A program made the position numbers and the translations under genes. A stretch of 64,000 bases of DNA, taken from assembly GCA_030220185.1 (NCBI GenBank), contig JASPKZ010007428.1:64501-128500 (forward strand). The letters run 5' to 3'. Positions 1 through 11,480 of this stretch are shown piece by piece. The notes beneath the pieces are model-generated. The model was not told where the DNA came from. It saw only the letters and a list, made by a program, of their open reading frames with translations, and searched no databases. Positions within the stretch are counted from its first letter, which is position 1. Each line of letters begins with the position of its first letter. This DNA is from Diploptera punctata. Lineage: Eukaryota; Arthropoda; Insecta; Blattodea; Blaberidae.

Positions 1-9
1 TTAATATGT

Positions 10-63
10 TATAATAATAATAATGATAATAATTATTATCATTATTATCATTATTATTATTAA

Positions 64-136
<73 letters not shown>
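10..136. repeat. (ATT)n microsatellite
   Basis: Almost uninterrupted ATT/ATA trinucleotide tract. It abuts the 3' end of a minus-strand LINE fragment, so it is probably that element's microsatellite-like 3' tail. Long isoleucine or tyrosine runs read from it are not genes. Confidence 0.95.
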
Positions 137-139
<3 letters not shown>

Positions 140-156
140 TACTTACTCACTGGCAC

Positions 157-1035
157 TATCGAACCCGTAGGTTCATGGCCGCGCGGACATAAGCTCTCCA
201 TACATCCCTATCCTGAGCCAATGCTTTCCAATCATTCCCTGTATAATCTACTTCCCTCAAATCATAGTTAATGTTGTGCTCCCACCTTCATTCTTGGTCT
301 ACCAACAGTGCGTTTTCCTTCATGCTTTTTCCCTACAAGAAGTTTCCATGCACGTCTTTTCATTCCCCATACGCGCAAACATGCCCGGCCCATCGCAGTC
401 TACGAGACTTAACTGTTCTTATTATATCAGGCTTCCTATAAATACCATGTAGTTCAGTGTTATGTAGTCGTTCTCCATTCACCTGTCCGGGTTTTTTTTT
501 CATCTCCTTTGGTCCAAAAATTGTCCCTAAGAACTTTATTCTCAAATACTCGTAATCTCTTTTCCTCCCTTAAAGTAAGAGTTCCATGTTTCGCACCCAT
601 ATAATATAACTGGTAGAATAATAGTTTTATATATTTTCAGCTTAACGTTTTTTGAAAGGAGTTGGGACATCAAAAGTCTCTGCAATGCATAATAGCATGC
701 ATTTCCAGAATTGAGCCTATGTTTAATTTCATTGTGCATCTCATTCCTATTTGTGATTATTGTTCCTAGGTATTTGAATTCAGCCACTTCCTCAAATTTT
801 CCCTCATTTGTCCTTAGCTGTCCATTTCCATTATATACTGAATTTCTACGTGTGGCCATATGTTTAGTTTTACTGATATTTACTTCCAGTCCTAATTTGT
901 TAGTGTTACTCAATAGTGTGTGCGTGTTGGCCTTTAGTATCGCCTCGCTATCGGCCAGTAGTACTACAGCATCAGCATAAACTAACAGCTTATTAATACC
1001 ATTCAGTTGTAAGCCTTCCTCATTCTCTAAAGATT
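157..1035 (-). pseudogene. LINE (family A) reverse transcriptase, C-terminal part
   Basis: Read on the minus strand, this is the catalytic palm to the C-terminus of a non-LTR retrotransposon reverse transcriptase. Near 980-960 the active-site box reads VYADAVVLLAD where YADD is expected, so the second catalytic aspartate is alanine. Then come NISKTK, FKYLGT, the conserved LYGCETW box (about 565-590), RRLRWAGHV (about 380) and a C-terminal WRAYVRAAMNLRV that ends in a stop at 157-159. The frame breaks near 545, and the 5' part of the element is missing. A second, shorter copy of the family lies at 45.3-45.7 kb. The family looks like those common in cockroach genomes; I do not assign a clade. 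It is a dead 5'-truncated copy. Confidence 0.85.
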
Positions 1036-1069
1036 TAATGGCATGCTCTAGTACTATTATATATAGTAG

Positions 1070-1120
1070 TATTATTATTACTATTATTATTATTATTATT
1101 ACTACTACTATTATTATTAC

Positions 1121-1196
<76 letters not shown>
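1070..1196. repeat. (ATT)n microsatellite
   Basis: ATT/ACT trinucleotide tract immediately upstream (on the LINE's strand) of the family A fragment, so the LINE fragment has ATT tracts on both sides. Confidence 0.93.
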
Positions 1197-1197
<1 letters not shown>

Positions 1198-1281
1198 GTT
1201 ACTCTCATTACTCACGTATATTATTATTAGTACCCTAACGTCTAACACGTTAAATACATTACTCTGTAATAAGGGGCTTAA

Positions 1282-1866
1282 GTAAATTTTGTCCCGGTCA
1301 GTTTCCGATCCTCATGTGGTCAGTAAATTGGGTCTCAGATCTAGGCAAATTTGGTCCTGGAATTAGGTAGCATTTTCTACTTTTGTACCTGAAGTGGTTA
1401 TTAATTTTCAAAGGTAATATTAATTTGATACAAATAAGAATGTATTAGTATTTTAGAAAAAATATAAAGTGAACACCAAATTAAGCATCCATAAATTTTC
1501 GAACTTTACAGACATATTTAAACATTTTTAATCCGAGGTTTATATTCTATGCAGAATTTCAGGAAACAAATTAAAAGAAGGAAGAAAAGTAATAGTTTAT
1601 TGCTGAAAATGTGATGCTGTTGACAATGGGAAAAATAAGTACGTTCGAATTAAACTCGGTGAGATTTAAAATGTTACCATCAGGCTAAAATAGTTTTAGG
1701 CCTAATTTTAACATCATACTTTTTTGGAGGGTCGACCCAAATAACATCCACGCGGCGATCCCTGGGTATTTCTAATAGACTCTTACCCAATTTACATATT
1801 ACTACCATTCTTTAACCAGGGACCCATTTTACCTACTACACTTTTTTAACCCGGGACATAATTTAC
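1282..1866. mobile_element. Small non-autonomous inverted-repeat element
   Basis: The ends are inverted copies of GTAAATTTTGTCCCGG (1282-1297 and 1851-1866, one mismatch). The motif AAATTnGGTCCnGG recurs just inside both ends: about 1326 and 1347 on the left, about 1790 and 1820 on the right in opposite orientation. So each terminus is a cluster of short repeats, not one long TIR. No coding potential lies between. The layout resembles the MULE at 34.9-35.9 kb. The superfamily is not established and no target duplication is evident. Confidence 0.5.
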
Positions 1867-2299
1867 CGTATTTTCTATGATAAAAACCCAGTTTAACAGC
1901 GTCGGTAATGTCACAGAGGACCACCGATTCATTGTGTCTAAACATTTAAACAACCTCCCATAAATTCTCCGAAAGTTAGTTGCTATAATTCTGTATCACT
2001 ATGTACATAGACTACTTATCTCATATCCCTGTTAAAGGCAATTGAAATAGGCCCTATATGAATTGTTATTCATTTATTTGTGTCACTTATACGAAATTGA
2101 CACTAAAATTATTTAAAATGACGTTAATTGTTAACAAAATATGCCTATACATGATAATTGTAATGAAATTATTCGAACATTCGGAGTCATGCGACCTGAA
2201 ATAAGGTATTACAAGATAGGTGTTCTTTCAGGTTAAATAATGATATACAGAAGTTTACATGTATACTGAAATAATACTATATTTTTCTATATTTCATAA

Positions 2300-2302
<3 letters not shown>

Positions 2303-2336
<34 letters not shown>
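2303..2336. repeat. (AT)n microsatellite
   Basis: Pure AT dinucleotide tract adjoining the tRNA-headed SINE dimer that follows. Confidence 0.95.
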
Positions 2337-2338
<2 letters not shown>

Positions 2339-2339
2339 C

Positions 2340-2770
2340 ACGATAACAAAAATAAATGCCTGGACGGGATTTGAACCAGGACCACTGAATTAATATTCCA
2401 GTGCGCTACCAATTACGCAACCAGACAAATCTAGTACAAACATTTATTTTTCTTATTATGTTCCTATTATTACGAGAAGTAGCGGGAACTCGAACTCCAC
2501 TATCATCTAGTAGCTCCTATAACAAGTAAGCAAATTAAAGAGAATATGTTTACTTTATAGCAGTGACGCTTATTTATTTCGATGTTATAGTTATATTTTT
2601 GACATTGAGAAATGCAAGCTTAATATGACATAAGAAAAATGAATGCCTGGACGGGATTTGAACCCGAACCTCTGGATTGATATTTTTTTGTCTAATGCCA
2701 CCAACTTGTATTTTATGACATTTCTGGTTTCCTCCCCTGGAATTAGCGGACTTGTAATCCATTTCTTAGG
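2340..2770 (-). mobile_element. tRNA-headed SINE, dimer-like (palindrome family)
   Basis: On the minus strand there are two tRNA-like modules. The one at about 2355-2430 folds as a cloverleaf with a seven-pair acceptor stem (TGTCTGG / CCAGGCA), box-A-like TGGTAGCGCA and box-B-like GGTTCAAATCC. The one at about 2640-2700 keeps only the T-arm half clearly. Between them is a body ending AGCGTCACTGCTATAAAG. The same body and a different tRNA-like head form the palindrome at 39.4-39.96 kb, which shows a dispersed family. It does not encode protein. Confidence 0.65.
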
Positions 2771-2944
2771 TTGGGGCACCTGCAAGGCGGAATTAAGTTA
2801 CCCCGACGATATGAGTGATAAAGGATAACGAAGCGCCAGGAGAGTTCTTAACCTAAACTTGACCTAAATTCCAGACCATGGGCAACCACAGGAATAATTC
2901 CCTTTAAGGAAAAATTCATTGATATGTATATATATATATCCCCG

Positions 2945-3235
2945 CTGAGGTCTCGAGGTAGCGTGCTGCCTTGTCACGTAGCGGGCCCGGGTTCGATTCT
3001 CGGTCGGGACAGTCTCCTGGGTGCGGTTTCTACGGGTTTTTCCTCACCTGTAGGACAAATGTCAGGAAGCTTAGGGCCCAACGATCCCCGAAAATCATCC
3101 GGCCATCATCATTATCACTATCATCAACATTCTTCACTGGTGTGGAAAGCAACGGGAAGCTACCATACCTATAGTTCCTTAGTAAAGCTTCAAAGTATAA
3201 CATGAAAATGCTATGATTGCAGTGAAAGACCTGCC
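2945..3235 (+). mobile_element. tRNA-derived SINE (family with GATCCCCGA body)
   Basis: The head has a box-A-like GAGGTAGCGTGCTGCC and a box-B GGTTCGATTCTC. A body follows with TTTTTCCTCACCTGTAGGA and AACGATCCCCGA, then a CATCAT-rich 3' part. The same body is found in antisense at 37.65-37.9 kb and 49.74-49.94 kb. Confidence 0.7.
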
Positions 3236-3239
3236 CTCA

Positions 3240-4020
3240 GGCAGAATTGCTATGGATAGATGGATATATGTATATATATTTGGTGGTTGAGGCAGCCGTC
3301 ACGCAGTGCTAAGAACGCTTCTAACATTTCTTGTCGAATGTCTAGAAAGCTGGTATTGTTAATCTCTTATTACCTCAAGGGTCTCTTAGGCCCGTGTAGC
3401 GGGACCACTTAGAAACCTAGTTCCCAAAATAAAACCACCACAAATATAGGAAAACGAATTTGGATTATTTAAACAACACCTCCTTTCCACTATCCTATAC
3501 TGAATTACTTATGAAAAAGCCAAAAAAAAAAAAAAACATACTATTTATATGTTAATATCTTGCTATGTAGAACAACTATTACGACCTGTACAGATGAATT
3601 CACAATGCAAAATGGTGTAAGTAGTTAGAATGTGGTGCCATCTGCCTGAAAACAGTCAACTGGTTCATGCTCACACAAAGGATACTCCAATAAATAAAAA
3701 TTGAAGATATTAATTTAAAAAAGTAGTATGTGATATGGTTATTTGGGCTTAATTTTTATAATCAAGACATGTAAATTTGAGTAAAAAGTATTCAAAATCT
3801 AGAACAGCAAAATATTGTTCAAAATATTTGAACCCAATTTCGTTTAAATAGTCGTAGTAAGGCTACTATTGTTAGTAGAAGTAATTAATTAGAATAGGGG
3901 TCCTCATCTAGGGGATATGTGGATGGCGACCACAAGGTGCCCAAGCTGAGCAAAACATTTCTTCCACTTACTTGTGTTTTGCACTCTTTTAACTTTACTA
4001 TCTAACCTCTCTTGGTTAAC
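3240..4020. other. No recognisable feature
   Basis: AT-rich, short poly(A) near 3525, many stops in all frames. I recognise neither repeats nor genes here. Confidence 0.6.
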
Positions 4021-4024
4021 TCTT

Positions 4025-4315
4025 TTTTTTCGACCCCGAAGCTATTAGGGCATCCGAGGGCTAGGGAGTCTTTCCTTTCTTCCATTTCTTCTTTCCTTTA
4101 TTTTCTTTTCTTCTCCAGAAAAGCCTGACCAGAGGCTATAAGATGGCAGCCCCATCACTGGTCTTGCCTTCCTTTGGCCAGCAACCAATCGAAGGGACTA
4201 TTATTATGCTTTCAAGTCTTATACGAGAATTTCCCGGGGAGGGAAAAGTTTCTATAGGATCGTAACAGGCCTTGGCCTAATACTTGGAAGGAAGAAGAAG
4301 AAGAAGAAGAAAAAT
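4025..4315 (+). repeat. Dispersed repeat ending in (GAA)n
   Basis: A GC-richer block (CGACCCCGAAGC, GGCCTTGGCCTAA, GGAAGG) ends in an (AGA)n tail at about 4290-4310. A block with a simple-sequence 3' tail is typical of a SINE or LINE 3' end. No tRNA-like head is visible, so class is uncertain. Confidence 0.4.
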
Positions 4316-4644
4316 ATATTAAAAAACAAAATTATTTAAAAACGACCCCACAGATAGTCCATATTGATACATCAATACCTAACAAAAATATAAAACAAGT
4401 CAGAACACTAGGTCTATATACTATAATTACTTAACAAATTAAAACATACCCCATATACCCCGTGTAGGAACACGGGCGCGCCGTGGTAGGAATTCCTTAA
4501 CAGGCTAATATAGTAACGTTTATTTACCTACAAATGTCAACGAGTAACAAGTGGTTAGCTCATCTCCTCAATGTGACATGTAGTAGGCTCCTAAATTATT
4601 ACTTATATGCACGATGGTCAGTTAAATTTTACACATAGGTCTTT

Positions 4645-4835
4645 TAAATCAGGCAAACGGATTTTTACGAGCCTGAAAATCTTTAAACTCTGCACCCACG
4701 GCTTAAAGTTCCGGCAGGAGAAAATTCCCTTGGATTTTTCCATCCTAAAAACCCATCGACCCCGGCCGGTTTGAACCCACTATCCTCGGGATAGAAGCAG
4801 AAAACATTACCATTACAACACCGCGGCTGTCAAAC
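4645..4835 (-). mobile_element. tRNA-derived SINE fragment (GCCGGCC family)
   Basis: Antisense of the family seen at 8.55 and 54.3 kb. On the minus strand a degraded tRNA-like head with GGTTCAAACCGGCC is followed by the conserved block CTTTAAGCCGTGGGT and AAGATTTTCAGGCTCGTAA. Only the head and first third of the SINE are present. Confidence 0.7.
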
Positions 4836-5260
4836 TATGAAGTAATATTGTTTAATTTTATGTTTCAGCCAAAATAATTAGGCTTTGTTTGTATACTTAT
4901 TGTTAGCGTCGTGTCAAGAAATATGCCTACGAAATTAATGTTTATACAAATTTGTCTTATATTTTATAAAATGTCGCAAAAGCATTATTTCAAATGTAAA
5001 TGTGCAGGCAGCTCTAAAAACAACCACGAATATGTAGCGAAAGTTAAAAATGTACTTGTGGAAATAAAGAGCTCTTGACCTGGAGGGAAAATCAATTTGG
5101 GGTAACGGGGAGTGAGAGTAAACATTTCAATATGAGATTGAAAGAATGGTTACAATCCCTTCTCAGTTAAAAATTGGGTGAAATCAAGGATGAGGGGAAG
5201 ACTTATTTCGCTTGAGCGCCGTCTGAATACGTGTACAGTTGAATGCATTACTTCTTGAGC

Positions 5261-5370
<110 letters not shown>

Positions 5371-5679
5371 CTAAATAAAAACAAGTTGACAAAACCCAAC
5401 TGATTGGGATTCTCATGTGAATGTGTTTGCTTTACAGCACCGCACAAGAGTTAATCCGATTTCGAGAGGAAAAATCGCTCTCAGATCTTGATGATAAACA
5501 CAACGTTTGCCTACTGTTAAGTCCTCTCGTTGTAGCAAAGGTCAAAGTACAAAAAAAACAATATTATTGTCACGGTTTAAAGGTAAACCTGAATTTTGCT
5601 ACAAATAATGTAACCGTCTAAAAAAGTGAAAGCGCATTTGTGAGGAATTCTAGCGATTTACGAATTAATGTAAATTTTT

Positions 5680-5865
5680 AGGTAGTTATGTATTTGTTAA
5701 TTTTTTATTTAATACCAAAACACTTGTTTCAAAGCCCAAAGTCTTCGTGCTCCAATATACTTCACACGTTTTTCTCATGAAAAGTTTTTGAAGTTTTACA
5801 AATCCTCATCCATCATACTTAGCAAGATATCAAAAATGACTGTGACAAAATAATATGAAATGTGT
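5680..5865. repeat. Diverged repeat, copy 1
   Basis: Matches 7295-7495 in the same orientation: shared blocks include AAACACTTGTTTCAAA, a CTCATGAAAAG / CTCATAAAAAG segment, and ATGACTGTGACAAAA / ATGACTATGACAAAA. No coding content; unclassified. Confidence 0.6.
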
Positions 5866-5869
5866 GAGA

Positions 5870-7290
5870 GGAATAATTAGAGGTTCGTTCTTATGTTTTG
5901 GGTTATAGGTTAGTAATAGGATGTTTGGGCGCCAGGAGTATCGAAAGAAATTCTCCATGTGTGAGAATTTCGGTTTGCTCAGATTGGAAGATAGGTAGAG
6001 TTGAGGTTCTTTTCTACACGGAAAGCAAGGGGCTGGCCGGCGCAATACTACGCTAGATGAATTTTAATAAATCAGCTATATTAATCGAAGTGGACACTAG
6101 TTACACGTATAATTTAAATCACATATTACTGGACAAGGCACTGACAACAGCAGCGCGCCTTTAGAGTTCAGAATCGAATCTCTGAGAGTCTATCATGACC
6201 GAATTATTTCTAAGCATGAAATTCCTGAAATTAAGTTTTTTGCTGTTTGATGACAATTGTGCCGTTCAAGAGCTATGTCGGTGAGTCTGTTCCGATTCCG
6301 GTCTCGGTGAGCTACGAAGAACTAATTTAACATCGCTTGAGTAGTTATAAGGAAACCTCGCTTTGCCCTCTCCCTGTAATCGTGTCGTCATGAGGTCATT
6401 ATCTTGTCGTGATATAACCCTTTACTACATTGACTGACAACGATTCCTTATGCCCAAAGAAGGGATCGCCGTCTTTTGATTGGACAAGAATCCACCAAGT
6501 TTTCAGGCCGAATAAACCCCTTCTAAAATACAGTTTAATCACAAGTTCGAAATCTGGGGAATCCCGACCTAAGTTTATTATATAACTTTCTTTAGGCCAG
6601 TGACATTTTCCCGCTTGTTTGTTAGCTTGTGTTCTCGCAGTGTATCTGGTTCCTTATAAGGAGTTGTTTACTTCACGCTGTAGTTTCTAATATATCAATA
6701 TATCAATTCTTTGTTCTCAAAGCGAAGCTTGGTTTAAGATCTTAGATTGCTGGTCTACAAAGAAACACCTGGTAATCCGCTAGTACAATGTATTTCCAAA
6801 AAAATTAACCCTTTTGTCACCGCTTCAAGTATGTGTCACTTGACAATAGCGGTACGATGTTCTTGCTAAATTATTTCCGTTATAACTAACTGCTAGTTTA
6901 TTCATAATCCTATATCAACCCATGTGAATTTAATTTATTTGTATTTGATTATATGAAAATCGAATCCCTCGTGTACTCGCGATTCGATCGCATATACATT
7001 TCGTATGTCTTCGACGATTATTTCGTCCTATGTTGATATATTATACATACGTATAATAATAATAATACTCGTCCTGATTAATTAATTACATTAATGAATA
7101 AATTTAAGAGAGGCTGAGTGAAGAATTATGCTTCAAATGTGTGTGCACTTTCGTATGATACATTTTTTTGGAACAAATCTCGGTATATATCAATCAATTA
7201 AGAAACACCTAGTTCTTTAACCAGCAAAATCGGAACATTAAAATTGAGCATTTGAAAGGACTTCTACCGAATTAGGAATTAACAGAAATA
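5870..7290. other. Unassigned AT-rich stretch
   Basis: No open frame above background, no tRNA-like sequence, no obvious inverted repeats. Contains a short (AAT)n near 7055 and, at 7165-7260, the first member of a direct repeat with 7563-7640 (GTTCTTTAACC then AAAATCGGAACATTA). Confidence 0.5.
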
Positions 7291-7294
7291 TTAA

Positions 7295-7495
7295 GGTATT
7301 AATTAATTTGTTTATTCATTTAATACTCAAAAACACTTGTTTCAAATCTCAACTATTCTTGCTTCCCAACATAATTCTCGTTGTGTTCTCATAAAAAGGT
7401 TTTTGGAAGTTTATACTAATCATCTTCTATAGGCTATTACTTCGTAAGACATCGGAAATGACTATGACAAAAAAATACATAAAATGCATGCATTA
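7295..7495. repeat. Diverged repeat, copy 2
   Basis: Second copy of the 5680-5865 repeat, about 1.6 kb downstream in direct orientation. Followed immediately by an AT microsatellite. Confidence 0.6.
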
Positions 7496-7502
7496 TTGTA
7501 TC

Positions 7503-7532
7503 ATATATATATATATATATATATATATAAGT

Positions 7533-7564
<32 letters not shown>

Positions 7565-7570
7565 TATATT
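7503..7570. repeat. (AT)n microsatellite
   Basis: AT dinucleotide tract, interrupted once near 7530 and once near 7545. Confidence 0.95.
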
Positions 7571-8550
7571 TGGAACAATCAATTAATAAAAATCCAGTTC
7601 TTTAACCACAAAATCGGAACATTAGAATTGTGGGCTTCAATTGAAGTGAAAATATAAAAATCGCACTAGCGGCCGCAATTTTCGATTTTCTCAGTGAAAC
7701 TAGGTATATATGATTGAGATAAACAATAGAGGTACTCCCCGAAAATTAGAAAATCCGAACACAATGGAATGGGGATTTACGTGATAGCCTACATTTTAAA
7801 ATTACTTTAGTGACAGCCATATTTGTTTTCTCGCAAATAAATTTCATATGTACAATGTAATAGCCGAAATGGAAAAAATATTTATTCCGTAAATAGCAAA
7901 ATATTTTCATAAATTCGATTTGCTGGAAATTTGTATCTTTTACTCAGTTTGTGCGTGACTATTTTAAAAACTCGTATTGTACTTTAAAGTGTAATATTGC
8001 AATCAATAATTGTCACAATAAGTTGTAGGCCTACTACTTTAGTAAAAAGCAAGATATTTTTCATAATAGAGTAACGTCCTACCTCGTGACCCGATTATAT
8101 TTTATATATCACGGTTATAGCACATAACCCTCCCATATTTATTAATTGTTTGGTTGACAATCCACTACAAAAATATCATGTGAAAATAATTTTGATGAAA
8201 GTAATACATTTATTGTGATATTTTTAATTGGAGTGATGCACTACAAAATAAAAGGTAAATGTTTATTTAAACATTCCTCTTAAGTTACAATTCCATCATA
8301 TTGTATTTTCTAACTTAATAAATACGCATTTATGCTGAAGCTAAAAAATTCATACCAAATTTAGTTATACCTGCTTAAAAATGGAACATATAAATGTGAT
8401 TTTTATGATCCCAAAACCTAAATCTGTCACACTATAACGATTTTCGTGACACGAGAGACTAATGTAGGCCTACATACTGTCATAACCTAATTATAACGTA
8501 TGTTGTTGCTCGGAGAACGTAATTTTAAATAACGCAGTAAATGTATTTGT
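7571..8550. other. Unassigned AT-rich stretch
   Basis: Begins with the second copy of a GTTCTTTAACC direct repeat. The rest has dense stops and no recognised motif. Confidence 0.5.
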
Positions 8551-8552
8551 TA

Positions 8553-8972
8553 AGAATCGGTTGCGGTGATCTAATGGTTATATCCCTTGTCTCTACTTCC
8601 GAGGGTCGAGGGTTCAAATTCGGCCGGGGTCCACGGAATTTTATAATTTAAAAAAGGGGCAAGTTCTGTGCGAGGGACTTTAAGTCGTTGTTCCCGAGTC
8701 CGAAGATTTTCGGGCTCGAAAAATAATATTGAACCTGAATAAAAGGACATCTGAGCCAAATTGAACCCTTTTTCATCCAACTGAGTAATACCCTAAATTT
8801 CTACTACGAGTATATTTCTCTCCGAGGCGATGTACCAACGATATGTCCGTCACTGATGTATGTACGCAAATAACTAAATTAGTCCTGGTTAAGAAATTTT
8901 CCACTAAGGATACACCCATGTCCCCGCAGCTAGACGAACGGGGATCGCTCGTTCGATGCATTCATCGTTATC
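8553..8972 (+). mobile_element. tRNA-derived SINE (GCCGGCC family), near full length
   Basis: The tRNA-like head has GATCTAATGGTTA as box A region and GGGTTCAAATTCGGCC as T-arm. The body follows with CTTTAAGTCGTTGTTCCC, GAAGATTTTCGGGCTCG, TAATACCCTAAATTTC, TCTCCGAGGCGATGTACC and a distal ACCCATGTCCCC...GGGGATCGCTCGTTCG. The same blocks in the same order occur at 54.32-54.78 kb, so the unit is about 420-450 bp. Non-coding, mobilised by a LINE partner. Confidence 0.75.
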
Positions 8973-9274
8973 TTAAAAAAAATATCTTATACATTAATCT
9001 GCATTTAATTCACTATTCTTTAATAATCTTATTAATGTATTGTATTATACTATCCGCGAAGCCACAAAACTCCGGATTCAATAATGGCAGTGAGTTAGTT
9101 ACTATATTTTTAAATGATGGACACATTCAATTTATTTATTTTTTCAATGCCCCTGGTTGCTTTTTCGACATTTCTGGTGTTTTCTTGTGACATTGGCGTA
9201 ATTATAACGAACTTCTGAAGTTTGGACGTAATTTAGTTGCTAATTTATAATTATTTTACAAAACGGTGCAATGG

Positions 9275-9628
9275 TTAATGAAAACCTGCCATGAGATATA
9301 AAAATAGTTTTATTGAATTTATTTCGCATATATTTTTGCTATTTGGAATATCCAATGAACAAGTGTTGGTAGGCCTGCACTTCCAGGGAAATATAAAATG
9401 TAAATTTATATTATTCGGAAATAAAAAATCGACATTTCTCTTGTAAAACACACGGATATTAAAGTTATGCCTTTTGGTTATTTCGAAAACATAAGGCGAA
9501 GCCGTTTCCGCATTTTCGTCACAGGGTACTTGCATGAAGACAGCAAGTGCCCAAATCACCAATAGAATTCGCACATAAGTACTTGTGATTTGAGTACTCA
9601 GGGTTAACTTAAACACTTGCGTCACCAA
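9275..9628 (-). CDS. Open frame of 117 codons, signal-peptide-like start; doubtful
   Basis: ATG at 9628, stop at 9275. Residues about 18-34 form a hydrophobic run (RILLVIWALAVFMQVPC) that looks like a secretion signal, followed by a hydrophilic stretch with one Lys-Arg pair (TKR). I recognise no family. An open frame of this length is expected by chance about once in 64 kb of AT-rich DNA, and no repeat or neighbour supports it. It could be an exon of a secreted peptide gene or noise; I lean to noise. Confidence 0.15.
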   Translation of the reverse strand: MVTQVFKLTLSTQITSTYVRILLVIWALAVFMQVPCDENAETASPYVFEITKRHNFNIRVFYKRNVDFLFPNNINLHFIFPWKCRPTNTCSLDIPNSKNICEINSIKLFLYLMAGFH

Positions 9629-9644
9629 CTGACTCTACTAAACA

Positions 9645-9860
9645 TATGTGTCTAAGTAGCACAGTGGTGGACCATCAGCACATAAAGCTCCAGATAATGG
9701 GCTCAAATCCAGCGTCAGGTGCATTGGTTCTCTGCTTAATTTCGGTCAAAGTACGACCAGAATCGACGTATTGTCCGTTACGTTGGCGTGGATATTATAG
9801 TCATTACCTTCCACGCTTTGCGATCCGGGTTCGATTCCCGTCAGAATTGGGGATACAAGA
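9645..9860 (+). repeat. Two tRNA-like SINE heads, degraded
   Basis: At about 9652-9718 a box-A-like AGCACAGTGGTGGACC is followed by GGGCTCAAATCC. At about 9782-9845 TTGGCGTGGATATTATAGTC is followed by CGGGTTCGATTCCCG. Both have pol III A/B box spacing but no full cloverleaf. Probably remnants of tRNA-derived SINEs. Confidence 0.5.
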
Positions 9861-10599
9861 ACTCCACATTAATTCTTGGACGTCTGTCTTATCCTTATAT
9901 TTGTATATGTCAGAAAAGAAAAAAGTAACAATTGTAGAATACAAATGGAATGACATTAGAACGAATAAAACGAATTAAATTAAAGACTTTTTTGAAGATA
10001 TTAGTTAATTTTTCCTTCTTTAATAATATTGTTATTAAATATTTAATAAACGTTTGAGTAATTGCTAGGTATAAAGTAAATATGAATTCAACAAGGATAA
10101 TATATTAATGTGCCAACGTAACTTGTGACAAGTCATTCACTCAGCCTCTTATTTCAGATAAATAAGTACTTTCATCAAAAGTGAATAATTTATGAACCCG
10201 TAATTATTATCAGAAGTAGGGCATATTTATATTCAAATGAATTGTAATGAAAATAGGAATTCAATTGTAACAAAATTAAAATGATATAACCTACCACAAA
10301 ATAATTTAATAAGCAATAAATAAAACAGTAGTACCAAGCAATTAGCGCCAGTCTTAGGCCTGGACCCTTGCTATTGTAGCGAACGAAATTAGTAAACATC
10401 ATACAATGGATCCATAAGTCCTTATACAATGGGGAAAAAGTCTGCAGTTTCCTTTGTTAAGAGGATTTACAAGACGGCACTATTATCAAATTGCTATAAC
10501 AATGCTAAGCCCAAAAACTTCTTACAAAAGGCTGGGAAGTCACAAACAAGCAATTGGATTTCCCTAGGTAACTTGTGGAAAGAGTTATCCCCAAACTAA
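9861..10599. other. Unassigned AT-rich stretch
   Basis: No coding signal or recognised repeat. An 79-codon minus-strand open frame (10190-10429) is hydrophobic and AT-driven, with no family resemblance. Confidence 0.5.
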
Positions 10600-11480
10600 T
10601 TTTAACTAGTACATGTAGCTAACAGCGGGTACCTTCTTTGGCGGCGTAAGGTAGATGCCGACAGTAGATAGCCGCGCTCTTAAAGAAAATCCCATTTGGT
10701 CAACCCTGAAAATTTTATATTATGAGGCAACTAATTTAAAGGGGGGGACGAGGCCACAAACTTCTAAGTTTAACACCCACGATAACGCCCTTAAGATACA
10801 ATTTACCAATCGAAATTAGTATAACATATAAACTGTTTGTGAGACGCTAAGACTTTTGGTGGAAGGGACTAATGCCGGCCCACTCAGAAATAATAAATAT
10901 TTTTACTTAACGAAAATTAGTATCAGTTCTGTTAGTGCCAGTTAGTTAGGCAGTTCAGTAGCGTGGAGTAGGCAGCCAGCAGTCGGTTGCGAGCAGAGTC
11001 GCGACTAGCGAAAGTGCCGGTAGAGACGGCACATCGCTTTTATGTAAGATTCAGTGCTTTATATAAGTTACATCGCTTTATATAAGTTACATCGCTTTAT
11101 ATAAGTTACATCGCTTTATATAAGTTACATCGCTTTGTATAAGTTACATCGCTTTATATAAGTTACATCGGTTGGTTGAGTGTTATAACCATTATTATTT
11201 CTGATTCACCAAGAGCCTTCTCGTCAAATCGTCGTCTAATACGACAAATGTAAACAACAAGTGACAATAAAAGTGCATCGATCAATTACAAGACAGCACA
11301 CTGGGCCTACGGTTTTTCCCCAAGTGAACATCCTTTCCTCACGGATTCCCGAGAGTTAAGTCCATTGTTCCACCGAAACCTGAACCCAACTAGTCCGGAG
11401 CACAATTGTCCTTGATACCTATATCCCCACACCTAATCAAACATACCCCGACCACAAAACCAACTCGACTACAATCCCTT
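10600..11480 (+). repeat. GC-richer block, possible solo LTR
   Basis: Differs from its surroundings in base composition. It contains a cluster GTCAGTT-like / GTTAGTGCCAGTTAG, GAGCAGAGTCGCGAC and, after the 19 bp tandem repeat, GTGACAATAAAAGTGC, which resembles a polyadenylation region of insect LTRs. I could not identify matching ends, a primer site or a target duplication, so the LTR reading is tentative. Confidence 0.25.
11056..11169. repeat. 19 bp tandem repeat, 6 copies
   Basis: Six head-to-tail units of GCTTTATATAAGTTACATC; unit 5 carries one substitution (GCTTTG). No spacers, so not a CRISPR array. Each unit holds a TATATAA core. Confidence 0.97.

Noticed and set aside
23..271. Open frame rich in Ile and Tyr
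   Set aside because: It is the ATT microsatellite translated; likewise 1038-1238, 43457-43687 and 43743-44015.
11056..11169. Possible CRISPR-like array
   Set aside because: Units are contiguous with no spacers, and the DNA is eukaryotic.
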